Below are positions 1-31,000 of a stretch of 64,000 nt of DNA, in pieces. The DNA lies in NCBI RefSeq assembly GCF_001625305.1, contig NW_017804576.1, positions 924,100-988,099 of the forward strand, read 5' to 3'. Below the pieces are notes generated by a model, which was not told where the DNA came from, ran no database searches, and worked only from the letters and a program-made list of their open reading frames with translations. Made by a program: the position numbers and the translations under genes. The DNA is from Branchiostoma belcheri. Its lineage: Eukaryota; Chordata; Leptocardii; Amphioxiformes; Branchiostomatidae. The first letter of the stretch is position 1; each line of letters begins with the position of its first letter.

Positions 1-192
1 TCCATCACAACCATTTATTTTTCAAGCCAACGTTTCGATGACCTTCTGTCATCTTCATCAGGGCAAGTCTGACTGGTTTACTAGACACATCTAGTGTCAG
101 TGCACAGTAAACCAGTCAGAATTGCCCTGATGAAGATGACAGATGAAGGTCATCGAAACGTTGGCTAGTGAAAAATAAATGGTTGTGGTAGA
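1..192. repeat. Foldback element with CGAAACGTTGG ends
   Basis: A near-perfect palindrome of about 90-bp arms. The right arm contains CTGATGA and CGAAACGTTGG. Shorter relatives lie near 4605, 15840, 26135 and 57170. Confidence 0.85.
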
Positions 193-333
193 AAAAACTT
201 TGCTATTCAATAAAATTGTTGTTATTTTTGCCAATGTGAATCATTTTATATTCACAGTGGGTCAAACCTGTACTCCAATGACCAAAGTCTGGTGTGAATA
301 TGATATTCCTCCTATTTTGGTGTGGTATACTTA

Positions 334-734
334 GGCCACAGCAAGTAATTTTTATGGATGACATCAGCGCGCTCATTGATTTTCGCCTAATTTCGGAAAA
401 ATAAAACAAGAAATTTTGTTGCCTTCTGACAGTGGTCAACATGCCGAAAAAAAGCAAAGATGTTTGTTGCCATGCCGGAAGGTGGATGGCAGAGGGAAGA
501 CAAGACAAGGCTCTGACTTAATGTTTTGTTTCTTACTTTGATGCAGTGATATGTGATGCTGGCTGTGTATATGTGATGTTCCCACTGAATGAAAACCATT
601 TGTACGATGATTGAGTCAAAATTTTAGAATGTAGGAACCTTGTTTTTTTCTACCCGCCTTGTTTTTTTTCGCCCGCTCGCATTAGATTTGGAGTCTGCGG
701 AGGATGTCATCCATAAAATTTACTTGCTGTGGCC
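334..734. mobile_element. Harbinger-like MITE, family A, old copy
   Basis: Ends ggccacagcaag and its complement, with internal ggatgacatc motifs. Flanked by TTA and TCA. More diverged than the other family A copies. Confidence 0.7.
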
Positions 735-1152
735 TCACGTAGAGATTTCAAATATCGCGATAAACAACACCTTGCCAGACTAATTTCAAATCGTTGCATA
801 TGTAAAATGAGCTCACCCTGAGATCATAATGGTATGAATTAATCCTGTGTAGTCGTATTATGCTTATTTCTTTAGTACAGGGTAGGAATCTACACATTTC
901 GTTGTCCTTACTACGACGAAATTCCTGTCTAAAAATGTAGTCGTGAAAGCACCCGAAACAACGGTATAGTACATGTACAGTGTTAACCTGATGCTGAAAA
1001 ATCAAACAAACGCAAAAACAAAACGTGATTCGATGTTGGTAAACAAATTGCTCTCCATAAATGAAACAAATTAAGTAAGATTTACATGGATTTTTTTTAT
1101 GTACTTTCCTTTAGTGTGTGAAGCTGAAATTGTGCGCGTCATGAAAGTCGTA

Positions 1153-1155
<3 letters not shown>

Positions 1156-1188
<33 letters not shown>

Positions 1189-1261
1189 CGTGCGCGCGTG
1201 CGTGCGTGCGTGCGTGCGTGCGTGAGCATGTGTGTGTGTGTGCATGCGTGCGCGCGCGCGC
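1156..1261 (+). repeat. TG/CG-rich microsatellite
   Basis: (TG)n grading into (TGCG)n. Short open frames over it are artefacts of the repeat. Confidence 0.95.
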
Positions 1262-1346
1262 AGTATGTTGTCGATTGCTGTTAGATGTGTAGACAATAGG
1301 TGTGACAGTTCCGACGGTTCGGTCCAATAAAACCAACTGCCCCCGC

Positions 1347-1428
1347 GCCGCATGCCTGCGAAGCTGGCGTCTTAAGACCGGCTATGCAGTATGTCGGAAA
1401 CGAACGTCATGGATAGTGTTCAACACGC

Positions 1429-1474
<46 letters not shown>

Positions 1475-1503
1475 TGCCTGCGAAGCTGGCGTCTTAAGAC
1501 GTC
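1347..1503 (+). repeat. Direct repeat flanking a TG tract
   Basis: A unit of about 28 bp beginning gcatgcctgcgaagctgg occurs at both ends, on either side of a short unique piece and (TG)n at 1431-1464. Confidence 0.85.
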
Positions 1504-1650
1504 TGTAGAGTGTAAAAGCTACACGACATACCTTTAAGTTAGTTTATCCCCATGTTGACACCTGAAGTGTCCAGCCTCGACTGGTACAACATGCTGCAAA
1601 TTGCACACTGTATTATTCATTACTTCTACTTACTCATGTATTACTCATGA

Positions 1651-2208
1651 GCATGTAACCCTATATCAGGTCGAGGTAAACAGCTTGATTTTTTTAACAA
1701 TAAACAGACTAATTTCAAGCACGTGAAAAATATGTACCCACCCACACTACATATTCAAATTCCCAATATGAGAGACTTGCAAATCTCGTGGCCTCCCCCG
1801 CCCCCTTGCGGTGTAGGGGTAAATAGGCAGCTGCCAACCTTCATTACGACTCTTCCCGGTACGTTCCAACTGGATCCTTGAACTATCTGTGAGTCTTTCG
1901 GGATTCTTGGTCCATGGTCTTAGTGATGTCCAAGAAAGGACAAGTTTAATCATGGGTCCCCTAGCTGCTTCCTATGATACTATGATTATTTCTCGATGAT
2001 TTATATCTGTCACTCTTCGGTTGCACCATTTGGCCATCATTTCGTTGACTACTGTATTCAAATAACTACGAACAAGCTTTCGTGGCTTATTGCAAATTGA
2101 ATATGCAGTGTGGGTGGGTACGATGTTTTCACGTACGTGCTTGAAATTAGTCTGTTTATCGTTAAAAAATCAAGCTGTTTACCTCGACCTGATATAGGGT
2201 TACATGCT
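1651..2208. repeat. Large foldback, about 105-bp arms
   Basis: 1651-1755 is the near reverse complement of 2098-2208; both contain gtaaccctatatcaggtcg or its complement. The loop is about 340 bp. A polyadenylation-like tail (acaataaaggtc) and (CATT)n follow at 2268. Confidence 0.85.
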
Positions 2209-2291
2209 AAAAATGAGTACCTAGCTTCGGTTAGGGACGTCCCTCGGATAGGACCCAGTGGGTGTGTACAATAAAGGTCTTCATTCATTCA

Positions 2292-3250
2292 TTAAACTAG
2301 GCGTTAGACATTAACTATTAGATCAGAAGTTAACTTTTGTTGCACTGTATTCTGAAACAAGAACAGCTATAAATGGTTAAGTGTTAATGTATACTACACA
2401 ACATTCACTGGTGTTAAGCTGGTATCGCCGAAACATGCACTACAGGTATCGCCGAAACGGTCCCTATCGTGCGTCTTGTACGTGAACTTGGCCATTTATT
2501 TCCATTCTCAGACCAACTATTATCAAAATAAACTAGATTATGGGTCATAAATTGCGTACGCGCCCTCCTTTTACGATCAGTGCCAAGTTTTTTTTTCACC
2601 TGACGTTATCGTTGTGCCTGCTTACGTAATGTTTGTTGACCTCAGCCGTGCCTAGTCGTCCATAGCAACCCGTGTTATGCACACAGCCTTGAATGAGTTG
2701 AACTTCGGCCCGACGTGTTGTAAACCTCCCGTGAAGTGTCACGGCATTGTAGTTGTCCGTCAGTTGGCGTCAATAAAAGTCCTCATAAATCTAGACCAAG
2801 TAGCGGCATTTACGGATAAGAAAGCATGTTTTCGACTAGCCTCCACAGCATGCCAAAAACTGGGGGTTTGGGGGTCTCCAGGGTCTTTTGCTTTTTAATA
2901 TGCGCTATTTTCTTATTGCATATAGACAACATAGCCGGCCTGGTTAAATTACCCCCGTTTTTTTAACTGGGCTAATCAGAAAACAGCCGAAGACCACCAA
3001 ACCCCCAGTTCTATAAGCCTGCTACGGAGGCTATTTTTCGACGTTAACTACGCTTACGTAAGACTACACCTACACCTTACTCAAACAGTTACTACTATAC
3101 ACCTCATCTAGGAGTGGCCTGTTGACACCCCCTCACACCTTTATTCTGCAATAAATTTCCGGGTTCACGTAAGTCCACGGTGTTCTAGAGAGTTCGGGCG
3201 TACGTACAGCAGTCGCCACCCGAAGTGTTTTCGCTACTGTGCGGAGTAAC
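2292..3250. other. TPCN: TPC upstream flank
   Basis: No coding feature seen apart from a short repeat pair (the cccccag-containing ends near 2860 and 3000). The last 250 bp hold the probable promoter and 5' leader of TPC; no TATA box is evident. Confidence 0.5.
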
Positions 3251-21511
<18,261 letters not shown>

Positions 21512-21536
21512 GTCACACAACCTTGAGGATATGGTA

Positions 21537-21712
21537 ATCTCCAAACAGATCCTAGAGTGACAAAAGACAGCATCAAATTGGTCAGGCAGTATCCATTTGC
21601 CAGAAAGGGTTCCAATATGCCACCCAAGGCGTATGGGCCCTCTCTGGCGAATGAATACTGCCTGGCCAATTTGATGCTGTCTTTTGCCACCCTAGGATCT
21701 GCTTGGAGATTA
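21537..21712. repeat. Foldback, taatctccaa family
   Basis: Arms taatctccaaacagatcctag and complement. A relative with arms at 25505-25615 and half copies near 5225 and 17405. Confidence 0.8.
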
Positions 21713-22398
21713 GGATATGGTACGTGTATATGTATATGTTAGGGTGGTGACTCTGTAGCCTGAGTGTCAGCGTTTCAGCTTTCGTCCGCTCCCCACAATC
21801 CGCTGTAACCAGTCTGGTAGCAGATCATGGGGAGCGGATGAAGGCTAAAACGCTGACACTCTGATCTGGACCAGCAGAATCAGCCAGTCTGTTAGAATCA
21901 GCAATTCTACCGGGAGAGATTCCGATTCGAGTCTTTGTCAACATAAACTCCATTCGTGATCTCTGCCAGTAGAATCACTGATTCCACCAGGTCAGTCTCT
22001 CACTAACTCCATAGCTATGAGCCATGGGAGCAGTCTCTACCCTGAAATACATATAAACATAGCCTCCTTCAAAGATTTGTAGGGCGCGGCGATACTTTTT
22101 ACGGTGAGCGATACGAGTTATGCCAGGGAGGGATGGTTTTTCCGCTGAGGGAGTTTTACCTGGGACAGATGGTTTCGCTGCCAGCACCCTACAAGTCTGC
22201 GAAGGAGGCTAATATAAACACAAAATGAATATTATTGTGTCTTCACAAAGTGAAATACGGCCAGGGGATCAACTGTTGGTGCTTTGAAATACGGCCATAG
22301 ATACGGGTAGACCCTGTGCATGTTATAAAATTGTGAATGACACAGTAGTCAAGTAGCTTTTGACATGGTTCTCCAGTTCTATAGATAATCATATGTAA

Positions 22399-22783
22399 GG
22401 CCATGTTGATTTGATTATATGGATGACATCCGCGCGCGCATGAATTTTTGGCCGTTTCCCCAAAAAAAAAAGTTTTCAACCACACTGTACGAAACAGTTG
22501 CAAAAGGAGCAAATATATATATCGTAAGTTACAAAAAACTATTTGAAAACGATTCCAATGTCATAGAATGCCAACATGAAACAAACAAAAAAAAAACGAA
22601 AATGTAAAGAAATGAATTTGAACAGGTTATTCGCCATACCATACTCTGTGTCATTTGTTCGACCTCCATGACGGTAGATTTTATAATGAAAGCAACTTTT
22701 TTATTTGCTTAACTTTTTTATTCGCACGCATCAGTTTTGGGGTTCCCAGAGGATGTCATCCATATAATGAAATCAACATGGCC
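22399..22783. mobile_element. Harbinger-like MITE, family A
   Basis: Ends ggccatgttgatttgatt and complement, 385 bp, TAA on both sides. Confidence 0.85.
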
Positions 22784-23063
22784 TAACATGTATTTGAAAC
22801 ATTATTCACAAGTTGAGCTGAGCATTTTTTTTACACAGGGAAAACTTTTTTTTTTCACACTGGGAAAACTTAGTGTGTGTGACATGAAGAGTTTGTCTTT
22901 CCATGCAGTTGTGCAAGGCAAGGCTGCCCGTTTATAGCTTCAGGGAAAAAGTAATACAGGCTGCTTGTTTGTGTTCAATATTAGGGAAGGTTGGCATAAA
23001 AATTATAATTAGAGTGAAGGACTTAAACTTCCACCACCAAAATAGAACTGTTCATATTTGTAA

Positions 23064-23441
23064 GGCCACACCAATTTAATTTGTTGTTTCTCAGATTTTT
23101 TCAGAAAAAATATGAAGTGACAGGGCAAAAATAAAAAGGCCAAGGCACCCCATGATGGCCAGAAATGTTATAATAGTTATTAGTAGCCATTAAGTGAACA
23201 TTCCAGGCTGGTTTATAATTAAAACAATAGATTTTGAACTTTTAATGATACAAAATTGCATTGCTACATTGAAAAACTTTAACGACTAGGAAGAAAAGGA
23301 CTTTGTTCAACCGTTGGGGCCAAAATATGTCTTTCGTTGAACATTTTGCAGTTGATTTAGAACCAAATAAATTTTTTTTTGCAAATCAGACAAAAATGGA
23401 CAGAGCAAATCCGAGAAACAACAAATTAAATTAGTGTGGCC
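23064..23441. mobile_element. Harbinger-like MITE, family B
   Basis: Ends ggccacaccaatttaattt and complement, 378 bp, TAA on both sides. Confidence 0.85.
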
Positions 23442-23870
23442 TAAGAAGTGGATTGTTAACAATAGTTGTCTGGCCATATCTGCCTGAAGTAGACAACTAC
23501 ATAATTACATTGTGTAGTGTACGTGTGACAATAATGACAAGCCATGGCTTTTTCCGTCAGATTAAGAAAGTTTATTACAAGAAGACCTTCAAAGAGAACA
23601 ACGTATCTAAATCATTGTCTGTACAAATAACTTCCCGCTACAATTATAATCTAAAGAATTGTCAGCAATGTACAACTGTGCTTCCTTCACCATTAATAAG
23701 CTTGTATTGTTTTACCATAATACTTCAACATCAGTAATTGCAACAATTTCTAGCACACAGCATACAGTTTGTTTTACCTACACAACCACCCACAAATGCC
23801 AGTTTGTAAACAATGGAGCAATGGAATATCAAAACAGCAAAAATGGCATCACGAATGGTATAGGAAAAGA

Positions 23871-24104
23871 AGCATGTCGGCAGAACGTACTGCATCTGCG
23901 CAATACCCAGAATTTCCAGGTATTTGTTGGCTGTTTAGTGTTGGCTGTTCAGAATGTTGCCATTGCAGATGGTGCTTTTTCCGACCCAACAAACAACATA
24001 CGGGATGCTATCCTTAAATGTATGAATACGAGACGTTCTGCTTAAGTGCTACGCACATTACATTACGGATTTGACACAGGCACAGTACGTTCTGCTGACG
24101 TGCC
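23871..24104. mobile_element. Mutator-like MITE
   Basis: Ends agcatgtcggcagaacg and ...cgttctgctgacgtgcc. Flanked by aggaaaaga / agggaaaga, 8 of 9 matching. Confidence 0.78.
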
Positions 24105-24794
24105 AGGGAAAGACAATCTACCATGGGTACCTACGTCTCACCAGTCCAAGTTCATCTGTGCTTTAAAAGCTAACAGTTTGCTGCACACCCTGCTGCAGGA
24201 TTTGGTAACGGTTCAGTAACACTGACTACAGGGCTCTTACCTTAACAACCACCGATTTGTTACATAGCTTCGCTCTAGTTGCGACTACACCATCTGGGAT
24301 TAAAAGGCCACAATCATAATACATACATTGACAAACTTGTATTCATCTTGGAAGTGCATCTGTGTTAGAAGTCTTTATGAAGCAAGTTTAAACTAATTTC
24401 CAACACAAGAAATTGGATGTACCAAAATTTTTGACAGTACAACTCCAGTCTTTGTCCACCTCTTCTGTGAGGTCACGTTATATAGATGACACGAGTGACT
24501 TGGTGAGCAGTGGATCGTAAGTCCGATTTTTGTGTTGGGAATTACAGTAAAACTTGCTTTATCAACTTGTACTTACTTTGTATTAAGTCTCACCTTTTAC
24601 CTGAAGGTACATGTATTAGATTAAAGCAATGGCTCCTATGGAGTCGCCTGTACAACAGAGTCCCCATCGAGTCGTATGTACATGTCAGCCAGGGCTCGAA
24701 ATACTGGCAGTGTTTCTTTTATACTTCAAAAGTGGTAACTGTCAATGCAGAAAATTAAAAAAATCCACATACACCTACATTTTGTATTTAAACC

Positions 24795-24962
24795 CAGTGC
24801 AGGTTAGGTACAGGTAGACATCAGAAACACCTGCACAGCCCCAATTTTTACCTGCACTAAAACCTGCATATACCAAGTACATGGACCAGTGCAGGTTAGG
24901 TGCAGGTAGACATCAGAAACACCTGCACAGCCCCCGTTTTACCTGCACTACCCTGCATGTGC
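24795..24962 (+). repeat. Tandem repeat, about 95-bp unit, two copies
   Basis: Both contain aggtagacatcagaaacacc and alternate with cctgcacta. Confidence 0.8.
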
Positions 24963-24991
24963 AGGTGGTATTTTGAGGCCCTGCCTGTCCC

Positions 24992-25057
24992 TTACTGAGA
25001 AGCCGGTGGATAGTACTGCTGCCCGTACCCCCACTGCTGGTAGTTGTACTGGTTGGC
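24992..25057 (-). CDS. PRPF39: PRPF39 exon 15 (last, with stop)
   Basis: Residues 666-686: [20 protein letters not shown] then Q and TAA. This matches the Tyr/Asn/Gln/Pro-rich end of vertebrate PRPF39. Acceptor ttttgttccag. Confidence 0.92.
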   Translation of the reverse strand, partial: ANQYNYQQWGYGQQYYPPASQ

Positions 25058-27980
25058 CTGGAACAAAACAGAGACAACACAGAGTTACCTCCTGACCATA
25101 CCGACACACTGGAAGGGACGACGAAAGAGCCGTAAGGAGAATTTTGATCAAAATGTTGTGAAACTGCAGGTCCAAGAAGCTCACGTTAACAGGAGGGGAA
25201 CCACAGTATAACCAAGTGTCACCTGTACCTACGGCGCTAGTAATTTCCGAAGCTGAACTGAAACACAGAAAGAGGGAGTGAACAGTGTGTGTGTGTGTGT
25301 GCGTGAGAAAACTGTGGCAAGAAGGACATCCAAGGGAAACAGGAATGAGAACTTTTCACAGAAATTTCCTCCCACACAAAGGGGCGTGAAGAACAGCCAT
25401 CCTCTTCTGTTTTATAAAAAAAAACATCTTTAACAAAGACACTTGATTGTAGTAAATTTTTAACCAATTTTTGAAAGGTTTCTGCAACTAGTTGTATAAA
25501 ATGGCTAATCTCCAAGCAGATCATACAGTAGCAAGGCAGGCCATTAAGCACTAATGGACACTCCTCTGGCCAATGGATAATGCCTTGCCACCGTATGATC
25601 TACTTGGAGATTATAAAACGGCTGGACGGCAAAGATAAAAGATGAGAATTTTGAAGCAGCCACTCCTCAGACCCCAGTGTTCGGAGGCACGAACAGTCAG
25701 TGACGGTTGACTTACTGAAGGCTGGTTGTATCCGGTGTTCCAGTTGTAGTTGTAGGACGGAGGGGGGGCCGTGTTGGGGTCCGGGGGCGGCATGGAGTTG
25801 GGTGCCGGCGCGGGGGGCGGCATGGTCATGGGAGGGGGCATGGACATGGTGCCGTTCTCCTCAAACTTGTGCTTCTTCTCCGCAGGCACTAAGTCATCCC
25901 TGGACATTGGGGGAAAGAAAAGGTCTCTTAAAAACACTCACAATACATCTCTAAGTTTCTGAATATAACTAAAACTAAAACATGGTCATGGAAGGGGGCA
26001 TGGACATGGTGCCGTTCTCCTCAAACTTGTGCTTCTTCTCCGCAGGTACTAAGACTTAAAGTCATCCCAGGACATTGGAGAACAGAAAAGGTCTCTTAAA
26101 AACACTCACATATACAAAAACCAGTAATGTAAACCAGTCATTATAGCCCTGATGAAGGTGACAGAAGGTCAACCGAAACATTGGCCCATGTAAAACAAAT
26201 GGTGGTGACTAAAAGAACTTAAATAATCATTTACCAACCTACTGAAATCAATTACGGACTCAAATGCACATTTTCATCTCTACGTTTCTGAATAGAACTG
26301 AAAAGATAATTGTATCTGGTGGCTAAGTTATGACTACCTGTCTACTGCCTAAATGCTCAGACCAGATGCTGGCCCTTGGTCCTCTCTGTAATCTCCAAGT
26401 AGCACAATTCCTAGCTGTGTCTTCTGCTGCTTGTAAACTAAATCCTGTAACTTGTTATTGCTACTCCTAATGTACTGAACTTTGTCAAACATTTTCTCAT
26501 TGCACTGGTACTAAAATAAATGATACATTTTTCTTCAGTGATCAGCGTCCTGATCTGTCTCGACAAAGACTACGATCGAATCACTGATTCTCCCAGACTG
26601 TAGCCTCTACTCCGACATCTATATCTTAAGTAATCTTCTATAGCAGTTCTGTAGAAGCCATGGTTCCTTACCCTGTTCCCTCAGGTGCTCTTTTCTTCCC
26701 TCCACTGTGGGTCTTCACAAGCTTCTGGTGCTCTTCGTACACAGTCATCAACCTGCAAGAACAAAAGGGTTTGCTTACTGAAATTCCTGACACATCATTA
26801 AACAAATCAACCGTTCATTGCACTTTTTAAAGCATTTTTTTGGTTTGATGGGGATAAAAAGGTATTTTTTTTTATTACAAAGTTAAGTTAAGCAATGGTA
26901 CTAAATTGAGAGAGCCTGCAAATTCTGATGCAACGTTGATCAAACATCCCACGAAAACCATGAAAAATCATGGTTTCGCAGTACATTTGCCGATGTGGTA
27001 CTGAGACAGAGACACAGCTTGGACACCTAAGCTTTAAGCAGGGGTCGAAATACCCCTCTGTGTGCAACTTGGTGCAAGTAAATTTGGTGTCGTGCAACTA
27101 ATTTTTGCCGGTATGCACGGCGTTGCAAGTTTGCTTTATCCGCTGTTACAACCTGTAGAAATACCCAATAAAGAACTGGAAAGGGAACAAAATAGGGGTG
27201 GGTACCGGTCAAGGTGCACCGGTTCGGACTGTAAAAATTTTATCGGTCCAGTCCGAAAAAACTGAAACATGTACTTTTGGTTGTGTACCTATTGTTTTTG
27301 GGGGGTGCAACTATTTTTCTTCAATCTGGTACAAGTTTTTTTTTTTTTTTTTCATCTGCACCAGTGCAAGTTGGCCCCAAAATCTATTTCGATCCCTGAT
27401 TTAAGACAAAGGTGAAAGTGTGGAAGGCACACACGACAAGGTGGCAAAGACTCGCCTCTCCACGTTGGACCCGAAGTCCTCCAGAAACTCGACCCTCCTC
27501 TGAGAGAAGGTGAGTTTGGCGTCTTGGCTGAGCTGGGAGGTCATGGCCAGGTCAAAGCACTGCAGGACCCTGTCCTCGTCTGGCCTCACTCCCTGCTGGA
27601 ACTCCAGGTCCAACAGCTGCAGGTACAGCTTAGCATTCTCCTGGAACAGGCCAGAATCATAATGGTCAAACTTGTCTGACCCTAACTATTTAAAAAAATT
27701 ATCTGTCCTAGCTAAGACACATAGTTACTATAGTATCCAATATTAGATTACACAGCTGCAGGTACAGCTTAGCATTCTCCTGGAGCAAGTGAGAAGTCTG
27801 TTTTAGGTCGGGGTAGACCTGATGGAGTGTGTCAGGAAGGGCATTAGCGAAAGCAGCCTTGCTAGTGTGGGCCCTCTGGATGGACAGTCGCATTGAGGTG
27901 TGATATGAAGACTATCCGACTGCTGCCCACCTGTGTTAGGGACCCCCAAAGCAGTATACTAGAAATCAAGGACTGGATAT

Positions 27981-28016
<36 letters not shown>

Positions 28017-31000
28017 ATGTGTATTCTCACATGTCTAACAATAAATTAGACAACATGAATAAGGTACAGCTTAGCATTCTCCTGGAGCAGGCAAGAATCA
28101 TAATGGTCAAACTTGTCTGACCCTAACTATTTAAAAAAAATTATCTGTCCTAGCTAAGACACATAGTAGTATCCAATACAGGGCCCCACTGAAAAGCGGT
28201 GTTATCACTGAGTGGGCAATCTAGTATAAACATAATGGAAAATAAATAAATAAATTTTAGATTCCACTGCTGCAGGGGTCCCGAAATGGGTGGCCCGCAG
28301 TCGGCTAGTTTAAAAAGGTAAGGGTATCCATGGCCTTTTTTTCTGGCAGAAGTGGTTTGTTAATCTACTGTGTCCAGACATGGTATTGTAAAGTGCAGCT
28401 CATCCCTCTCTCTCAACCAAAGTAAGGTGTCCCTTTTACACCTGGGTGGAGTGAGGACAGTTGTGTAAGGTGCCCTTCCCAAGGACACGACGTCTTGCTG
28501 GGAGTGAAACCAGTTGAAACCTTTCCTTGCTTAACCGGTCTGCCATTCAATACCACGAATGTCCTGTAATTCGAGTGTTTACCGTGTGATCTGATGTTTA
28601 CCATGGTCAATACTGACCTACAGAGATACAGCACGTCGGCAGAACGTACTGCACCTGCGCGAAACCCGTAATGTATTGTACATAGCATTTCGGCAGAATG
28701 TCTCATATAAGGTTGTATTCGCTCATATAAGGTTAGCATTTCGACAGTCGTTTCAAATGTTGTGTCGGAAAGAATATCCTCTGCAACAGGCAAAATTCTG
28801 ATGCAACGTTGACCAAAAATCCAACGAAAAACGCGAAAATACGGGGCTCTGCGCAGGCGCAGTACGTTCTGCCGACGTGCTCAGAGATACATATATCTGT
28901 AGGTGAGGATTATATAAGCAGTCCACACTCATCAGTGGAAAACTCCCATGACCTCATCCTGTTTTCGCTGTCCGCACCGTACAACCACCAGCGCTCCAAC
29001 GGACACAGAGACCGGCCGGCTTAATTAGTGCGGCAGTACAAACATTCAGACATCACTCCTGTCTATCTTACTTATTTTACTGTCTTCATGACTGAGATAA
29101 CTCACTTTATGCCACATCCTATCAGTTCCCTTCCTTTCTAGTTCTGTCACTGAGGACTTGGAATGCATGTACATAAGCTTTAAGCTTTTTTTTTTTTACC
29201 AATTCTTAGACATAACTACTAATGCTAGTTTCGTTTGGTATAGTTTGCACAGTGAACTTACCTTGTCCTTTTCTATGGCCTCCTTCAGAACAGTTTTGGC
29301 ACCTTCAGTGTCAGCCTTGGTCTGGAGAAGTCAAAAGAACAAAAGAACAAAACATGTCTTCAGCCAACCTAATAACTTACATGTAGCAAGACTTTACAGT
29401 CCATGCAGTGTATCTGTTTTCTAACACAGCAGTGTGGTCCTCTCCTATGTAAACTTTGTGAAATATAAAAGTTCTCTACCTAACTTGCATAAGAGACCAG
29501 ATGGTCTGAAACTATCAAATATCAGTTTTCTTCTTTTTTTTTTACTACCAACTTGATTTCTTTCAAACTTTGCCATGTGGAGAGGCTCTGAGCAGACAAG
29601 TGAACACAAAGTTCAGTAACTAACTATCCTTTACAAAACGATTGCTCTATCTTCAGCTTACTCTCCAACTTACATGTTTCCATTGTTATGGACTTCGAAA
29701 AGAATGTGATGTATCATCAATGGAGCTCTAAAATAAACAAACAAACAAACAAACCCGCCCACCTTGGCCATGAACCTGGCGAGTTTGAGTGAGAAGAAGG
29801 AGGCTGTGCCGGTGTCCTTGGCGTTCTCGGCCGCCTCCCGGAATATTCTCTCGGCGTTGACCAGGTTTCCGGTGCGTCTCTCCAGGCTGACCCTGCGTAA
29901 GGTCACCATGGCCAGGCCAGGCACCGCCTCCTCCAGGGTCTTCAGGATGTCACGCGCCCCGTCCAGGTTTCCTGAAGACACAACAAAAGAACGTGTTTAA
30001 CTTCAATTAGTAATAGTAGTGTTACTAGACGAAAAGGACGCACGTCTGCACTCGTCAATGGCTTTATCTCAACTGACTTTCTTTCAAAACCATTGGAAAG
30101 GGGATCGGCTATTCCAACGACGAACAGCGGTACCCGTCCGTTAGATACGATTGTTCTACCACGATCTTGACTTAATTTCTTAGATTTAAGTTAAGGTCCG
30201 TTACAGTAGCAACAACTACCCACAACTACAATGAACTTCCATTCAAAACTTCAAATCGTAACTAATAGAAGCCACAATTCCAGCAGGTTAAGATCCCAAC
30301 ACACTTCCGAAAATTACCCATTAGGCCATGTTGATTTGATTATATGGATGACATCCGCGCGCGCATGAATTTTCGGCCGTTTCCAAAAAAAAAAGTTTTC
30401 AACCATACTGTAAATCGTACAAAACAGTTGCAAAATGAGCAAAAATATACCGTAAGTTACAAAAAAATAAGTAAAAACTATACCAATGTCGTAGAATACC
30501 AAAATCAAACGAAAAAAGACGAAATTGTCAGGAAATGAACTTGAAGATTAGATTATCCGCCAAACCATATTCTGTCCCATTTGTTCAACCCTCATGACCA
30601 CGTAGATTTCATAATGAAAACAACTTTTTTTTTTTGCTAAAACTTTTTTTTTATTCCCACACGCGCATCAGTTTTGGGGCTCCCGGGGGATGTCATCCAT
30701 ATAATCAAATCAACATGGCCTTACCTGAGGACACAACAAACCCACATTTCTATAATGTGCCGACGTAAATGTTGCAGGTTCTTCTGCTAGATTGTAGTGA
30801 ACAGGTCAACACACAGGACTTTTGTGGAGCTTCATGGTTTATTGTGTTTCCTCCAGGACTCTAACTCCAGAGTGAGGTTCCTCGGTTGGACTATTCTACC
30901 GTCAGATAGGAGGGATTCTTGTGTGGTAATGGACAAATGGTATACAGTGGGTTCACAACAGTAAACAATAACCTGGGTTGTAACATTACACTAACACTCC

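Larger units (their letters stand above)
21512..24991. other. Gap between convergent TPC and PRPF39 genes
   Basis: Holds 3' UTRs of both genes and repeats (21537, 22399, 23064, 23871). A tandem pair of about 95 bp with gtgcaggtaaaa-type bases lies at 24795-24960. No protein gene recognised. Confidence 0.6.

Noticed and set aside
1099..1353. Open frames of CVCVCV or HTHTHT type over TG repeats (also 1302-1508, 19171-19695)
   Set aside because: They are translations of a dinucleotide repeat in every frame, with no codon bias, splice structure or family.
25700..25962. Gly-rich open frames opposite PRPF39 exon 14
   Set aside because: Antisense shadow of the Met-Pro-rich coding bases.
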